Source of the DNA: Candidatus Streptomyces philanthi
GTDB lineage: Bacteria > Actinomycetota > Actinomycetes > Streptomycetales > Streptomycetaceae
Assembly: GCA_018114805.1 (NCBI GenBank)
Contig: CP073042.1
Span: 4,278,001 to 4,342,000, forward strand
Reading direction: 5' to 3'
Length of the DNA: 64,000 nt
The first letter of the stretch is position 1. The number at the start of each line of letters is the position of its first letter. Positions 45,191 through 54,154 of the stretch are shown here, piece after piece. Below the pieces are notes generated by a model that did not search any database, was not told the origin of the DNA, and was given only the letters and a program-made list of their open reading frames with translations. The position numbers and the translations under genes were made by a program.

Positions 45191-45682
45191 CGCTCCACCC
45201 GGTCGTTCCACCGCCCGCCGCCCCACGGCGGGCCACCGGGCGCCCAGCCCTCCCGCCGGCCAGCCGGCACCGGAAAACGGCGCCCACGGGCATCGGGCCC
45301 CTTCCGTACCGCACGCGGTACGGAAGGGGCCCTTCCGCGTGCTGGGCGCACGCCGGCGGCGCCGCGTACGCCGGCGGGCGCGCCGGGCCACGTCACCGGG
45401 CGTCAAACATCGGTGACCGCGTCGATTCGCCGATCCGCTGAGACGTGGAGCACAGCGATTACTAGCCATCTGGCGGGCAACCGTCGCGCTCGGGCTCACG
45501 AAACAGCAGGTGAACGGGGTCCTGGCCGGCTCCGGAGCGGACTCGACCGGATGGCGGGCGAAATTCCCGAGGGCGACGCTATGCAACCCTGGCGCCCGAG
45601 CCCTCGTCTGACTAGTCACGACGGGGCGCGCCAGAAGTATGGCGGGCAGGGGGTAGCGGAACCACCGAGGACTGAGGGGCCC
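45191..45682. other. Intergenic region between rho and the LCP gene
   Basis: 492 bp. It holds the 17-bp-stem hairpin at 45295-45332 and the promoter region of the LCP gene. The frame of the LCP gene is open back to 45413, but that part lacks protein signal. Confidence 0.5.
45295..45332 (+). terminator. 17-bp-stem hairpin after rho
   Basis: GGGCCCCTTCCGTACCG pairs perfectly with CGGTACGGAAGGGGCCC around CACG, 105 bp past the rho stop. It has no T-run, as is common for streptomycete terminators. Confidence 0.75.
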
Positions 45683-46894
45683 ATGGCGGACGAGAGCAAC
45701 AGCGTGTCGGCGGGTCGGCGCCGCCATGGCCGAAAGGCCACCGGTCGACGCCGCAAGGCGCCGAGCAAGCGAGGCCGGGCCCTGGTGGCCACCGCGTGGA
45801 TCGCCGCGGCCCTCGTGCTGCTCGGCGGTGGGACGCTCGGATACCTCTACTACAAGCTCAACGGCAACCTGACCGGCGTGGACATCAACGCCGCGCTGGG
45901 CACCGAACGCCCCGAGGACGTCGACAACGACTCGATGGACATCCTCGTCCTCGGCTCGGACTCGCGGGCCGGCAAGAACGACAAGTACGGCAAGGATGAG
46001 GGCGGCGCCCGCTCCGACACCGCGATGATCGTGCACATCCACGAGGGCCGGAAGAAGGCCAGCGTCGTTAGCATCCCGCGCGACACCCTCATCGAGCGGC
46101 CCCCGTGCACCAAGGACGGTGAGGAGACGCCGGCGGCGAAGCGGGTGATGTTCAACACCGCGTACGAGGTCGGCGGCCCCACGTGTGCCGTCAAGATGGT
46201 CGAGTCGATCACCAAGATCCGCATGGACCACTACATCGAGGTCGACTTCTCCGGCTTCAAGGACCTCATAGACCGGCTCGGCGGCGTGGACATCACCACC
46301 ATCAAGCCCATCAAGGACAAGAAGAGCCACCTCGACCTGGAGCCGGGCGACCACACCCTGGACGGCGAACAGTCGCTCGGCCTGGTCCGCACCCGGCACG
46401 GCGTCGGCGACGGCACCGACCTGGGGCGGATCGCGCTCCAGCAGGCGTTCGTGCGGGCCCTGCTCGACCAGATCAAGGACGTCGACGTCTTCGGCAACCC
46501 GAAGAAGCTCTACGACCTGGCCGACACCTCTACCAAGGCGCTGACCACCGACTCCGAGCTGGCCTCGGTCAACAAGCTGCTGGGCTTCTCCCGCGGGCTC
46601 AAGGGCATCGACTCCAACCACATGACGATGGTGACGCTGCCCGTGGTCTACGACACGATCGACATCAACCGGGTGGTGCCGCTCACCGAGCAGGCCAACC
46701 AGGTGTGGCAGGCGCTGCTGGCCGACAAGCCGATCCCCAAGTCGGCCACCAAGGGCTCGGTCGGCGACCCGCCGGAAGCGGGCAAGGTGGTCGACGGCGG
46801 CAACGGCGAGGCCGAGCTGGAGGACGACTCCCCCGAGCCGCGCACCAGCACGACCCCCACACTGTCGCTGACCAGGGCCATCGCCCAGGGCTGA
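45683..46894 (+). CDS. LytR-CpsA-Psr (LCP) family protein
   Basis: 403 residues from ATG 45683. A basic cytosolic head (RRRHGRKATGRRRKAPSKRG), one membrane helix (ALVATAWIAAALVLLGGGTL) and an extracellular LCP domain: DILVLGSDSRAG, ARSDTAMIVHI, SVVSIPRDTLIE, HYIEVDFSGFKDLIDRLGGV and LVRTRHGVGDGTDLGRIALQ with the conserved Arg and Asp residues. LCP proteins transfer wall teichoic acids or other glycopolymers from undecaprenyl phosphate to peptidoglycan. The WecA-type gene downstream makes such lipid-linked sugars. The C-terminus is an acidic Ser/Pro tail. Starts upstream lack a ribosome-binding site. Confidence 0.93.
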   Translation: MADESNSVSAGRRRHGRKATGRRRKAPSKRGRALVATAWIAAALVLLGGGTLGYLYYKLNGNLTGVDINAALGTERPEDVDNDSMDILVLGSDSRAGKNDKYGKDEGGARSDTAMIVHIHEGRKKASVVSIPRDTLIERPPCTKDGEETPAAKRVMFNTAYEVGGPTCAVKMVESITKIRMDHYIEVDFSGFKDLIDRLGGVDITTIKPIKDKKSHLDLEPGDHTLDGEQSLGLVRTRHGVGDGTDLGRIALQQAFVRALLDQIKDVDVFGNPKKLYDLADTSTKALTTDSELASVNKLLGFSRGLKGIDSNHMTMVTLPVVYDTIDINRVVPLTEQANQVWQALLADKPIPKSATKGSVGDPPEAGKVVDGGNGEAELEDDSPEPRTSTTPTLSLTRAIAQG

Positions 46895-47226
46895 GCACGA
46901 GGAGCCGGCATGCCCGCTCCCGCCCCGCCGGCCCCACCCCTGCCAGCTCGCCCCGCCGGCTCCGCCCCGCGCGGGCCCCACGGGCCCTCCCCGGCCCCGC
47001 CCGTACGCCGCGACGAGCCCCCGCGACCCGTGCGCGGGGGCTCGTCCGTGCCCGCGCGGGGTGGGCGGAATACCTGGCGGGTCGGTCTCGTTTTGGGAGA
47101 TACGGCCAGTGCTGGCAGACTGGTCCGTCGGCTCCGGTTCACGTCAGGCAGCCTTCCCTTGCGACCTGCCCATCGTGTCGAAGGGTCCCAGCGGCCCGGT
47201 GCCCTCCCGAAAACTAGGAGATTCCC
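46895..47226. other. Intergenic region before rpmE
   Basis: 332 bp. A 13-bp-stem hairpin at 47013-47045 ends the LCP transcript. Downstream of it the sequence is relatively A/T-rich (TTTTGGGAGATACGG near 47091) and is the likely rpmE promoter region. Confidence 0.45.
47013..47045 (+). terminator. Terminator hairpin after LCP gene
   Basis: ACGAGCCCCCGCG and CGCGGGGGCTCGT form a perfect 13-bp stem around ACCCGTG, 119 bp past the LCP stop. Confidence 0.7.
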
Positions 47227-47451
47227 TTGAAGCGCGACATCCACCCCGAGTACGTCGAGACCCAGGTGAGCTGCACCTGTGGCGCGTCGTTCACCACTCG
47301 CAGCACCATGACCGGTGGCAGCATCCGTGCTGACATCTGCTCCGAGTGCCACCCGTTCTACACGGGCAAGCAGAAGATCCTCGACACGGGTGGCCGCGTG
47401 GCCCGCTTCGAGGCCCGCTTCGGCAAGAACGCCGGGTCCGCCAAGAAGTAG
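47227..47451 (+). CDS. rpmE: 50S ribosomal protein L31 (zinc form)
   Basis: 74 residues from TTG 47227 with AGGAG nine bases before. Zinc-binding cysteines are kept: SCTCGASF and ICSECHPFY, so this is the Cys-plus type that holds zinc. In streptomycetes a zinc-free paralogue under Zur control usually exists elsewhere. It sits on the central protuberance of the large subunit. A hairpin follows at 47465-47506 and prfA starts after 184 bp. Confidence 0.97.
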   Translation: MKRDIHPEYVETQVSCTCGASFTTRSTMTGGSIRADICSECHPFYTGKQKILDTGGRVARFEARFGKNAGSAKK

Positions 47452-47464
47452 CGACCCAACCGGC

Positions 47465-47506
47465 GCCGGTTCTCGGCCGCCCCGACCGGGGTGGCCGAGG
47501 ACCGGC
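47465..47506 (+). terminator. Terminator hairpin after rpmE
   Basis: Nested pairing: GCCGGT with ACCGGC, CTCGGCC with GGCCGAG and CCCC with CGGGG around a short loop, 14 bp past the rpmE stop. Confidence 0.7.
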
Positions 47507-47514
47507 GTTCTGTC

Positions 47515-47562
47515 GTAGCGGCCACCTCGCCACTCGGCGTAGCGGCCACCTCGCCACCCGGC
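47515..47562. repeat. Tandem 24-bp repeat between rpmE and prfA
   Basis: Two back-to-back 24-bp units (47515-47538 and 47539-47562) with core GTAGCGGCCACCTCGCCAC differ at one base. They lie 74 bp before the prfA start. Confidence 0.75.
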
Positions 47563-47635
47563 CCGCGCCCGCCGGCGTCCGGCCCGCCCCACGCCCCACC
47601 CCCACCCAGCACCCCTTGCGCAGAAACGAGTCCCG

Positions 47636-48715
47636 ATGTTCGAGGCGGTCGAGGAACTGATCGGCGAACACGCCGACCTCGAGAAGCGGCTCGCCGACCC
47701 CGCGGTCCACGGCGACCAGCGGGAAGCGACGCGGCTGAACAAGCGGTACGCAGAGCTGACCCCGATCATCGCCACGTACCGCGACTGGAAGCGTGCCGGC
47801 GACGACATCGAGGCCGCGCGCGAACTGGCCGCCGACGACCCGGACTTCGCCGACGAGGTCAAGGAGCAGGAGCAGCTCCGCGAGCGGCTCACCGAGAAGC
47901 TGCGGCTGCTGCTCGTACCCCGCGACCCCAGCGACGACAAGGACGTCATCCTGGAGGTCAAGGCGGGCGAGGGTGGCGAGGAGTCCGCGCTATTCGCCGG
48001 CGACCTGCTGCGCATGTACCTGCGCTACGCCGAGCGCGTCGGCTGGAAGACCGAGATCATCGAGGCCAACGAGTCCGACCTCGGCGGCTACAAGGACGTT
48101 CAGGTGGCCGTCAAGACCAAGGGCGGCGGCGGTGCCACCGAGCCCGGCCAGGGCGTGTGGGCGCGGCTGAAGTACGAGGGCGGGGTGCACCGCGTGCAGC
48201 GCGTGCCCGCCACCGAGTCGCAGGGCCGCATCCACACCTCGGCCGCCGGCGTGCTCGTCACCCCCGAGGCCGAGGAGGTCGAGGTCGAGATCGGGCCGAA
48301 CGACCTGCGCATCGACGTCTACCGCTCGTCCGGCCCCGGCGGCCAGTCCGTCAACACCACCGACTCCGCGGTGCGCATCACCCACCTGCCCACCGGCATC
48401 GTGGTCTCGTGCCAGAACGAGAAGAGCCAGCTCCAGAACAAGGAGCAGGCACTGCGTATCCTGCGCTCACGGCTCCTGGCCGCGGCGCAGGAGGAAGCCG
48501 AGCGCGAGGCGTCCGACGCGCGCCGCAGCCAGGTCCGTACGGTGGACCGGTCCGAGCGCATCCGCACGTACAACTTCCCGGAGAACCGGATCTCCGACCA
48601 CCGTGTCGCCTTCAAGGCGTACAACTTGGACCAGGTGCTCGACGGCGAACTGGACGCGGTCATCCAGGCGTGTGTCGACGCCGACTCCGCGGCCAAGCTG
48701 GCCGCCGCCCAGTAG
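47636..48715 (+). CDS. prfA: Peptide chain release factor 1
   Basis: 359 residues, the standard RF1 length, from ATG 47636. The peptidyl-hydrolase motif GGQ is in SSGPGGQSVNTTDSAVR near residue 235; the anticodon-like region near GVHRVQRVPATESQGRIHTS is intact. It releases peptides at UAA and UAG. Its Gln is the substrate of PrmC, whose gene starts eight bases after the prfA stop, so the two are translated from one message. Confidence 0.97.
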   Translation: MFEAVEELIGEHADLEKRLADPAVHGDQREATRLNKRYAELTPIIATYRDWKRAGDDIEAARELAADDPDFADEVKEQEQLRERLTEKLRLLLVPRDPSDDKDVILEVKAGEGGEESALFAGDLLRMYLRYAERVGWKTEIIEANESDLGGYKDVQVAVKTKGGGGATEPGQGVWARLKYEGGVHRVQRVPATESQGRIHTSAAGVLVTPEAEEVEVEIGPNDLRIDVYRSSGPGGQSVNTTDSAVRITHLPTGIVVSCQNEKSQLQNKEQALRILRSRLLAAAQEEAEREASDARRSQVRTVDRSERIRTYNFPENRISDHRVAFKAYNLDQVLDGELDAVIQACVDADSAAKLAAAQ

Positions 48716-48723
48716 GAGGGCCC

Positions 48724-49605
48724 GTGCAGCAGTCACCCAGGGGTCGCCCCCCGAATCCGCGGTCCGTGCTGCTCGCCGAGGTGGCGCAGGCCACCCAGCG
48801 ACTGGCCGACGCGGGTGTGCCATCGCCGCGCTTCGATGCGGAGGAACTTGCCGCGTTCGTGCACGGCGTCAAGCGGGGCGAGCTGCACGCCGTCGCCGAC
48901 GCGGACTTCGACGCCCGATACTGGGAGGCCGTCGCCCGCCGCGAGGCGCGCGAGCCGCTCCAGCACATCACCGGGCGCGCCTTCTTCCGCTACCTCGAAC
49001 TCCACGTGGGCCCCGGCGTGTTCGTTCCCCGGCCGGAGACCGAGTCGGTGGTCGGCTGGGCCATAGACGCGGTCCGCGCCATGGACGTCGTCGAGCCGCT
49101 CATCGTCGACCTGTGCACGGGCTCCGGGGCCATCGCCCTGGCCCTGGCCCAGGAGGTGCCGCGCTCCCGCGTGCACGCCGTGGAACTGGACGAGGGCGCG
49201 CTCCAGTGGGCCCGCAAGAACGTCGAGGGCTCCCGCGTCGTCCTGCACCACGGGGACGCCCTGACCGCGCTCCCCGAACTCGACGGCCAGGTCGACCTGG
49301 TGATCAGCAACCCGCCGTACGTCCCGCTCACCGGGTGGGAGTACGTCGCCCCCGAGGCCCGCGACCACGACCCCTCGCTCGCGCTGTTCTCCGGCGAGGA
49401 CGGCCTGGACACCATCCGCGGCATCGAGCGCACCGCACACCGGCTGCTGCGCCCGGGCGGCGTCGTCGTCGTGGAACACGCCGACACCCAGGGCGGCCAG
49501 GTGCCGTGGATCTTCACCGAGGAACGGGGGTGGGCGGACGCCGCGGACCACCCCGACCTGAACAACCGCCCCCGATTCGCCACGGCGCGCCGGGCCATGC
49601 CATGA
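48724..49605 (+). CDS. prmC: Release factor glutamine methyltransferase
   Basis: 293 residues from GTG 48724, nine bases after prfA. N-terminal helical domain, then a Rossmann methyltransferase: SAM-binding motif VDLCTGSGAIALALA, acidic loop HAVELDEGALQWA and the Gln-binding NPPY (residues 196-199, in LVISNPPYVPL). It methylates the Gln of the GGQ motif of release factors. Frame opens far upstream across prfA by chance; only the GTG gives family-like sequence. Confidence 0.95.
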   Translation: MQQSPRGRPPNPRSVLLAEVAQATQRLADAGVPSPRFDAEELAAFVHGVKRGELHAVADADFDARYWEAVARREAREPLQHITGRAFFRYLELHVGPGVFVPRPETESVVGWAIDAVRAMDVVEPLIVDLCTGSGAIALALAQEVPRSRVHAVELDEGALQWARKNVEGSRVVLHHGDALTALPELDGQVDLVISNPPYVPLTGWEYVAPEARDHDPSLALFSGEDGLDTIRGIERTAHRLLRPGGVVVVEHADTQGGQVPWIFTEERGWADAADHPDLNNRPRFATARRAMP

Positions 49606-49711
49606 CGGGTGCAATGGCGAGCGAGTGCCCGCGCGGCGCGGCCGCGCCGCGCCGCGCCGCGCGAGGACGCGGCAGCAGCAGACATTGGTCACGTACGAGG
49701 AGGTCTGTTAA

Positions 49712-50359
49712 ATGGCTCGGCGATACGACTGCGGTGACGCGACCGACCGCAAGACCGGCCTGCGCGAGGCCGCGTCCGTGATCCGCCGCGGTGAACTGGT
49801 CGTGCTGCCCACCGACACCGTCTACGGGGTCGGGGCCGACGCCTTCAGCGCGGAGGCCGTGGCCGATCTGCTGGAGGCCAAGGGCCGCGGGCGGGGCATG
49901 CCCTCACCCGTCCTCGTGGGGTCCCCGAACACGCTGCACGGCCTGGTCACGGACTTCTCCGAGCAGGCGTGGGAGCTGGTGGACGCGTTCTGGCCGGGCG
50001 CGCTCACGCTGGTCGCCCGCCACCGGCCGTCGCTGACCTGGGACCTGGGGGAGACCCGGGGCACGGTCGCGGTGCGGATGCCGCTGCACCCGGTGGCCAT
50101 CGAGCTGCTGACCGAGTTCGGGCCGATGGCCGTCTCCAGCGCCAACCTGACCGGCCACCCCTCGCCGCAGGATTGCGACGCGGCCCAGCACATGCTCGGC
50201 GACTCCATCTCGGTCTACCTCGACGCCGGGCCGACGCCGGCCGCCGTGCCGTCCTCCATCGTGGACGTGACCGGCCGGGTGCCGGTGCTGCTGCGCGCGG
50301 GCGCCCTCAGCGCTGACCAACTGCGCGAGGTCGTGCCCGATCTTGAGGTGGCCAATTGA
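49712..50359 (+). CDS. L-threonylcarbamoyladenylate synthase (TsaC/YwlC type)
   Basis: 215 residues from ATG 49712 with GGAGG 14 bases upstream, slightly far. YrdC fold: VVLPTDTVYGVGADAF, KGRGRGMPSPVLVGS, RGTVAVRMPLHPVA and GPMAVSSANLTGHPS form the nucleotide and threonine site. It makes threonylcarbamoyl-AMP from threonine, bicarbonate and ATP for the t6A37 modification of tRNAs reading ANN codons. Its stop overlaps the start of the next gene by four bases. Pairing with ThrBC upstream is coincidence of location. Confidence 0.94.
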   Translation: MARRYDCGDATDRKTGLREAASVIRRGELVVLPTDTVYGVGADAFSAEAVADLLEAKGRGRGMPSPVLVGSPNTLHGLVTDFSEQAWELVDAFWPGALTLVARHRPSLTWDLGETRGTVAVRMPLHPVAIELLTEFGPMAVSSANLTGHPSPQDCDAAQHMLGDSISVYLDAGPTPAAVPSSIVDVTGRVPVLLRAGALSADQLREVVPDLEVAN

Positions 50360-51033
50360 CGTCCCCCCACGGGCGTGGCATAGCGGACGGTGACCTCTCC
50401 CGCGACGGTGGCCAGGGCCACGGTGCGGGCGCCTTCCGCATCCTCCACGTCAGCACCGGCAACGTGTGCCGCTCGCCCATCACCGAGCGGCTGAACCGGC
50501 ACGCCCTGGCGCACCGCCTCGGTGACCCGTACATTGGCGGCCTCGTCGTGGAGAGCGCGGGCACCTGGGGCCACGAGGGCGCGCCGATGGAGGCGCACGC
50601 CGCCACCGTGCTGGCCGACTTCGGCGCGGACCCGGATGGCTTCCTCGGCCGCGAACTCCTCGACGAGCACGTCATCCGCGCCGACCTGGTCCTGACCGCC
50701 ACCCGCGACCACCGAGCCCAGGTCATCTCCATGGGGCACTCGGCCGGCCTGCGCACCTTCACGCTCAAGGAGTTCACCCGGCTGGTGCGGGCCATAGACC
50801 CCGCGACACTCCCCGACCCGGAGCAGGTCGGCGGCGTGGTCGAGCGCGCCCGCGCGCTGGTGCGGGCCGCCGCCGCGCTGCGCGGCTGGCTGCTGGCCCC
50901 GAACGAGGAGGCGGACGAGGTGCACGACCCGTACGGGGCGCCCATCACGTTCTTCCGCAGCATCGGCGACGAGATCAACCAGGCCCTCGACCCGGTGGTC
51001 ACGGCCCTGACCGGGGTGCCGGCCCCCGCCTAG
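50356..51033 (+). CDS. Low-molecular-weight PTP-like protein with Ser at nucleophile
   Basis: 225 residues. TTG 50356 overlaps the TsaC-type stop (TTGA), so translation is coupled. The P-loop reads HVSTGNVCRSPITER, where the family has VCxGNICRSP; the first Cys, the nucleophile, is Ser here while the second Cys, Arg and Ser remain. The rest of the fold is kept, with LVLTATRDHRAQV at the position of the general-acid loop (normally DPY; DPYGAP occurs near the C-terminus). Without the Cys it should lack classical phosphatase activity and may bind phosphoprotein or another ligand. About 30 extra N-terminal residues are Gly-rich. As far as I recall, streptomycete orthologues share the Ser. Confidence 0.87.
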   Translation: MTSPHGRGIADGDLSRDGGQGHGAGAFRILHVSTGNVCRSPITERLNRHALAHRLGDPYIGGLVVESAGTWGHEGAPMEAHAATVLADFGADPDGFLGRELLDEHVIRADLVLTATRDHRAQVISMGHSAGLRTFTLKEFTRLVRAIDPATLPDPEQVGGVVERARALVRAAAALRGWLLAPNEEADEVHDPYGAPITFFRSIGDEINQALDPVVTALTGVPAPA

Positions 51034-51409
51034 CCCTGCCCGGGCCACCCCGCCCAGCCCCGCCCAGGACGACCCGCCGCCCGGGCCCGACCGTCCGGGC
51101 CGCACGACCCCGGCCGCGGTGGTGGCCGACCCCGCCCGCGGCCCGCGCCACAGCGCCGCCCCGCACGGGGGTGAGCGGGCGCGTGCCGCCCCGCGAGCGC
51201 CGCCCGGGAAGGGGGGGCCGCCCCCTCGCCCGTACGGGCGACACGGCAGCGCACAGCGGCCCGGGCGCCCACCGTCTGGCGGGCGTGAACCGCGCGCCAC
51301 GATCCGCCCCCGCCACGACGGACCGCCCTGGGCGGCGCGCACACCGGGCGGTCACGGCACGGCAGCCCTACATTGGGCCTTGCGCCCCTCTCGGCCCGGA
51401 AGGTTCGCC
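51034..51409. other. Intergenic region before glyA
   Basis: 376 bp, extremely GC-rich. The glyA frame is open through it, but the sequence (Pro/Arg-rich runs) is unlike the family. A promoter for glyA is expected; no glycine or other riboswitch fold is apparent. Confidence 0.4.
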
Positions 51410-52756
51410 ATGCCGGTCAGTGCCACGTCCCTGCCACAGACCCCCTGGGGAAACGACCTCGACGCGCTGCGCCGGGTCGATCCGGAGATCGCGGGGGTGC
51501 TGCTCGGAGAGGTCGAGCGGCAGTCCGACGGCCTGCAACTCATCGCGGCCGAGAACTTCACCTCCCGCGCCGTGCTGGCCGCGCTCGGCTCGCCGCTGGC
51601 CAACAAGTACGCCGAGGGCTACCCCGGCGCCCGCCACCACGGCGGCTGCGAATTGGTGGACCTCGCCGAGCGGATCGCCGTCGACCGGGCCAAGGCGCTG
51701 TTCGGCGCCGAGCACGCCAACGTCCAGCCGCACTCGGGGTCCTCCGCCGTGCTGGCCGCCTACGCCGCGCTGCTGCGCCCGGGCGACACGGTCCTCGCGA
51801 TGGGCCTGCCGCACGGCGGACACCTCACGCACGGCTCGTCGGCGAACTTCTCCGGCCGCTGGTTCGACTTCGTCGGCTACGGCCTGGACCGCGCCACCGG
51901 CCTCATCGACTACGACCAGGTCCGCGCCCTGGCCCTGGCCCACCGCCCCAAGGCGATCGTCTGCGGCTCGATCTCCTACCCCCGACACCCGGACTACGCC
52001 GCGTTCCGGGAGATCGCCGACGAGAGCGGCGCCTACCTCATCGCGGACGCGGCCCACCCTATCGGCCTGGTGGCCGGCGGCGCGGCGCCCAATCCGATGC
52101 CGTACGCGGATGTGGTCTGCGCCACCACGCACAAGGTGCTGCGCGGGCCGTGCGGTGGCTTGATTTTGTGCAACGCCGTGCTGGCCGAACGCATCGACCG
52201 GGCGGTGTTCCCCTTCACCCAGGGCGGCGCGCAGATGCACAACGTAGCCGCCAAGGCGGTCGCCTTCGCGGAGGCGGCGACGGCCGACTTCGTCGCGTAC
52301 GCGCACCGCGTTGTCGACAACGCGCGCGTGCTGGCCTGGACGCTCGACGGCATCGGGCTCGGGCTGCTGACCGGGGGCACCGACACCCATCTGATCAGCG
52401 CCGACGTCACCGGCATCGGCCTCGACGGGCGCACCGCGCGCTGTCGGCTCGCCGCCGCCGGCATCGTGCTCGACACCTGCGCGCTGCCCCAGCCCGGACA
52501 GGTGGCCGGGTACGTGAAGGGGCTGCGGCTCGGCACCGCCGCGGTCACCACGCAGGGCATGGCGGAGGCCGAGATGGAGCGGATCGGGGAGCTGATCGGA
52601 GCGGCCCTGCGCGAGGACGTGGCGGTGCGCGCGGAGGTCGCGGAACTGGCCGGGAGCTTTCCCCCCCTACCCGGCCACGGCCGTACCCCGGATCGACGAC
52701 GGGAACTACTGACGGCTGCCGTGCGTCTGTCTTCAAGTTCACAGAAGAAGGTCTGA
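51410..52756 (+). CDS. glyA: Serine hydroxymethyltransferase
   Basis: 448 residues from ATG 51410 with GGAAGG eight bases before. PLP fold-type I: substrate region LQLIAAENFTSRAVLAALGS, NKYAEGYPGARHHGGC, HSGSSAVLAAYAALL, YLIADAAHPIGLVAGG and the PLP Lys in VCATTHKVLRGPCGG. It moves the serine side-chain carbon to tetrahydrofolate, yielding glycine. The C-terminal 40 residues are longer than the E. coli enzyme. Streptomycetes often hold two copies; this sits in the conserved position upstream of the WecA-type gene, 51 bp away. Confidence 0.95.
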   Translation: MPVSATSLPQTPWGNDLDALRRVDPEIAGVLLGEVERQSDGLQLIAAENFTSRAVLAALGSPLANKYAEGYPGARHHGGCELVDLAERIAVDRAKALFGAEHANVQPHSGSSAVLAAYAALLRPGDTVLAMGLPHGGHLTHGSSANFSGRWFDFVGYGLDRATGLIDYDQVRALALAHRPKAIVCGSISYPRHPDYAAFREIADESGAYLIADAAHPIGLVAGGAAPNPMPYADVVCATTHKVLRGPCGGLILCNAVLAERIDRAVFPFTQGGAQMHNVAAKAVAFAEAATADFVAYAHRVVDNARVLAWTLDGIGLGLLTGGTDTHLISADVTGIGLDGRTARCRLAAAGIVLDTCALPQPGQVAGYVKGLRLGTAAVTTQGMAEAEMERIGELIGAALREDVAVRAEVAELAGSFPPLPGHGRTPDRRRELLTAAVRLSSSSQKKV

Positions 52757-52807
52757 CGCGCATAGGGTGTGGTGCTGTGATGGCCAGCGAAACCTCTGGG
52801 GCAGCCC

Positions 52808-54154
52808 GTGCGTGAATACCTGCTGACGCTGTGTGTCACGGCTGCGGTCACCTACCTGCTCACCGGCCCGGTGCGGAAGTTCGCCATCGTGGCCGGGGCG
52901 ATGCCCGAGATCCGCGCCCGGGACGTACACCGCGAACCCACCCCGCGACTTGGCGGGATCGCGATGTTCGGCGGGCTGTGCGCGGGACTGCTCGTCGCCG
53001 CGCACCTGACCAACCTCAAGAGCGTCTACGAGATCTCCAACGAGCCGCGCGCGCTGCTCTCGGGCGCCGGGCTGATCTGGCTGCTCGGCGTGCTGGACGA
53101 CAAGTGGGGCGTGGACGCGCTGGTCAAGCTGGGCGGCCAGATGATCGCCGCCGGCGTGATGGTCCTCCAAGGCCTGACCATGCTGTGGATCCCGGTGCCC
53201 GGCGTCGGCACGGTCTCGCTCACCCCCATGCAGGGCACGCTGCTGACGGTGGCGCTCGTGGTCATCACCATCAACGCCGTCAACTTCGTGGACGGGCTCG
53301 ACGGCCTGGCCTCCGGCATGGTCTGCATCGCGGCAACGGCGTTCTTCATGTACGCCTACCGGATGTGGTTCGGCTACGGCGTGGAGGCCGCGGCCCCGGC
53401 GACGCTGTTCGCGGTGATCCTGATGGGCATGTGCCTCGGGTTCCTGCCGCACAACATGCACCCGGCGCGCATCTTCATGGGCGACTCGGGCTCGATGCTG
53501 ATCGGCCTGGTCATGGCCGCCGGCGCGATCTCGATCACCGGCCAGGTCGACCCGGACCTGCTCCACTCGTCCGCGGGCTCGGAGCGGGCCGCGGTGCACG
53601 CGATGGTGCCGGTCTACATCCCGCTGCTGCTGCCGCTGACGGTGATCGCTGTGCCCGTCGCCGACCTGGTGCTGGCCATCGTGCGACGCACCTGGAACGG
53701 CCAGTCGCCGTTCGCCGCCGACCGCGGGCACCTGCACCACCGGCTCCTGGAGATCGGCCACTCGCACAGCCGCGCGGTGCTCATCATGTACTTCTGGTCC
53801 GCGCTGATCGCCTTCGGCGCCGTGGCCTACTCGGTCAACTCCGCGAGCATGTGGGTGGTCCTGGCGATCGCCGCGCTGAGCGGCGTCGGCCTGGTGCTCC
53901 TGCTGCTGCCGCGGTTCACGCCGCACGCGCCGCGCTGGGCGGAGAGCCTGTTCCCGCCCCGCTACCGGCGCGGCCGGCGCCGTGGCGCGCACGCCGCGAC
54001 CGACGCCCCGGGAAGCTACTCCGAGGCCCACCCGGAGGCGGTGTCCGACGAGGGCGAGGAGCGGGAGCCGGTACCCAGCGGGTTCCACGGCGCGACCGCC
54101 GTCGGCGACCGTTCGCGGCTGCCGCAGCGGCGCGAGATCAGCACGCACCGGTGA
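52808..54154 (+). CDS. Undecaprenyl-phosphate sugar-1-phosphate transferase (WecA type)
   Basis: 448 residues from GTG 52808. About eleven membrane helices and the MraY/WecA cytosolic motifs: ARDVHREPTPRLGG, the Asp pair in GVLDDKWGVDAL, VNFVDGLDGLASGM, FMGDSGSMLIG and the His-rich DRGHLHHRLLEIGHSH. It loads a GlcNAc- or similar sugar phosphate onto undecaprenyl phosphate to start a cell-envelope polymer. The LCP protein encoded upstream could attach such a polymer to the wall. The last 80 residues are a soluble Arg/Glu-rich tail. A long intergenic region separates it from the atp operon. Confidence 0.93.
   Translation: MREYLLTLCVTAAVTYLLTGPVRKFAIVAGAMPEIRARDVHREPTPRLGGIAMFGGLCAGLLVAAHLTNLKSVYEISNEPRALLSGAGLIWLLGVLDDKWGVDALVKLGGQMIAAGVMVLQGLTMLWIPVPGVGTVSLTPMQGTLLTVALVVITINAVNFVDGLDGLASGMVCIAATAFFMYAYRMWFGYGVEAAAPATLFAVILMGMCLGFLPHNMHPARIFMGDSGSMLIGLVMAAGAISITGQVDPDLLHSSAGSERAAVHAMVPVYIPLLLPLTVIAVPVADLVLAIVRRTWNGQSPFAADRGHLHHRLLEIGHSHSRAVLIMYFWSALIAFGAVAYSVNSASMWVVLAIAALSGVGLVLLLLPRFTPHAPRWAESLFPPRYRRGRRRGAHAATDAPGSYSEAHPEAVSDEGEEREPVPSGFHGATAVGDRSRLPQRREISTHR

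Noticed and set aside
45413..45682. Upstream extension of the LCP gene by 90 residues
   Set aside because: It reads Arg/Ala-rich non-family sequence with no ribosome-binding site; the basic head plus membrane helix from ATG 45683 is the family start.
51034..51409. Glycine riboswitch before glyA
   Set aside because: No glycine-aptamer core or tandem aptamer pattern could be found.
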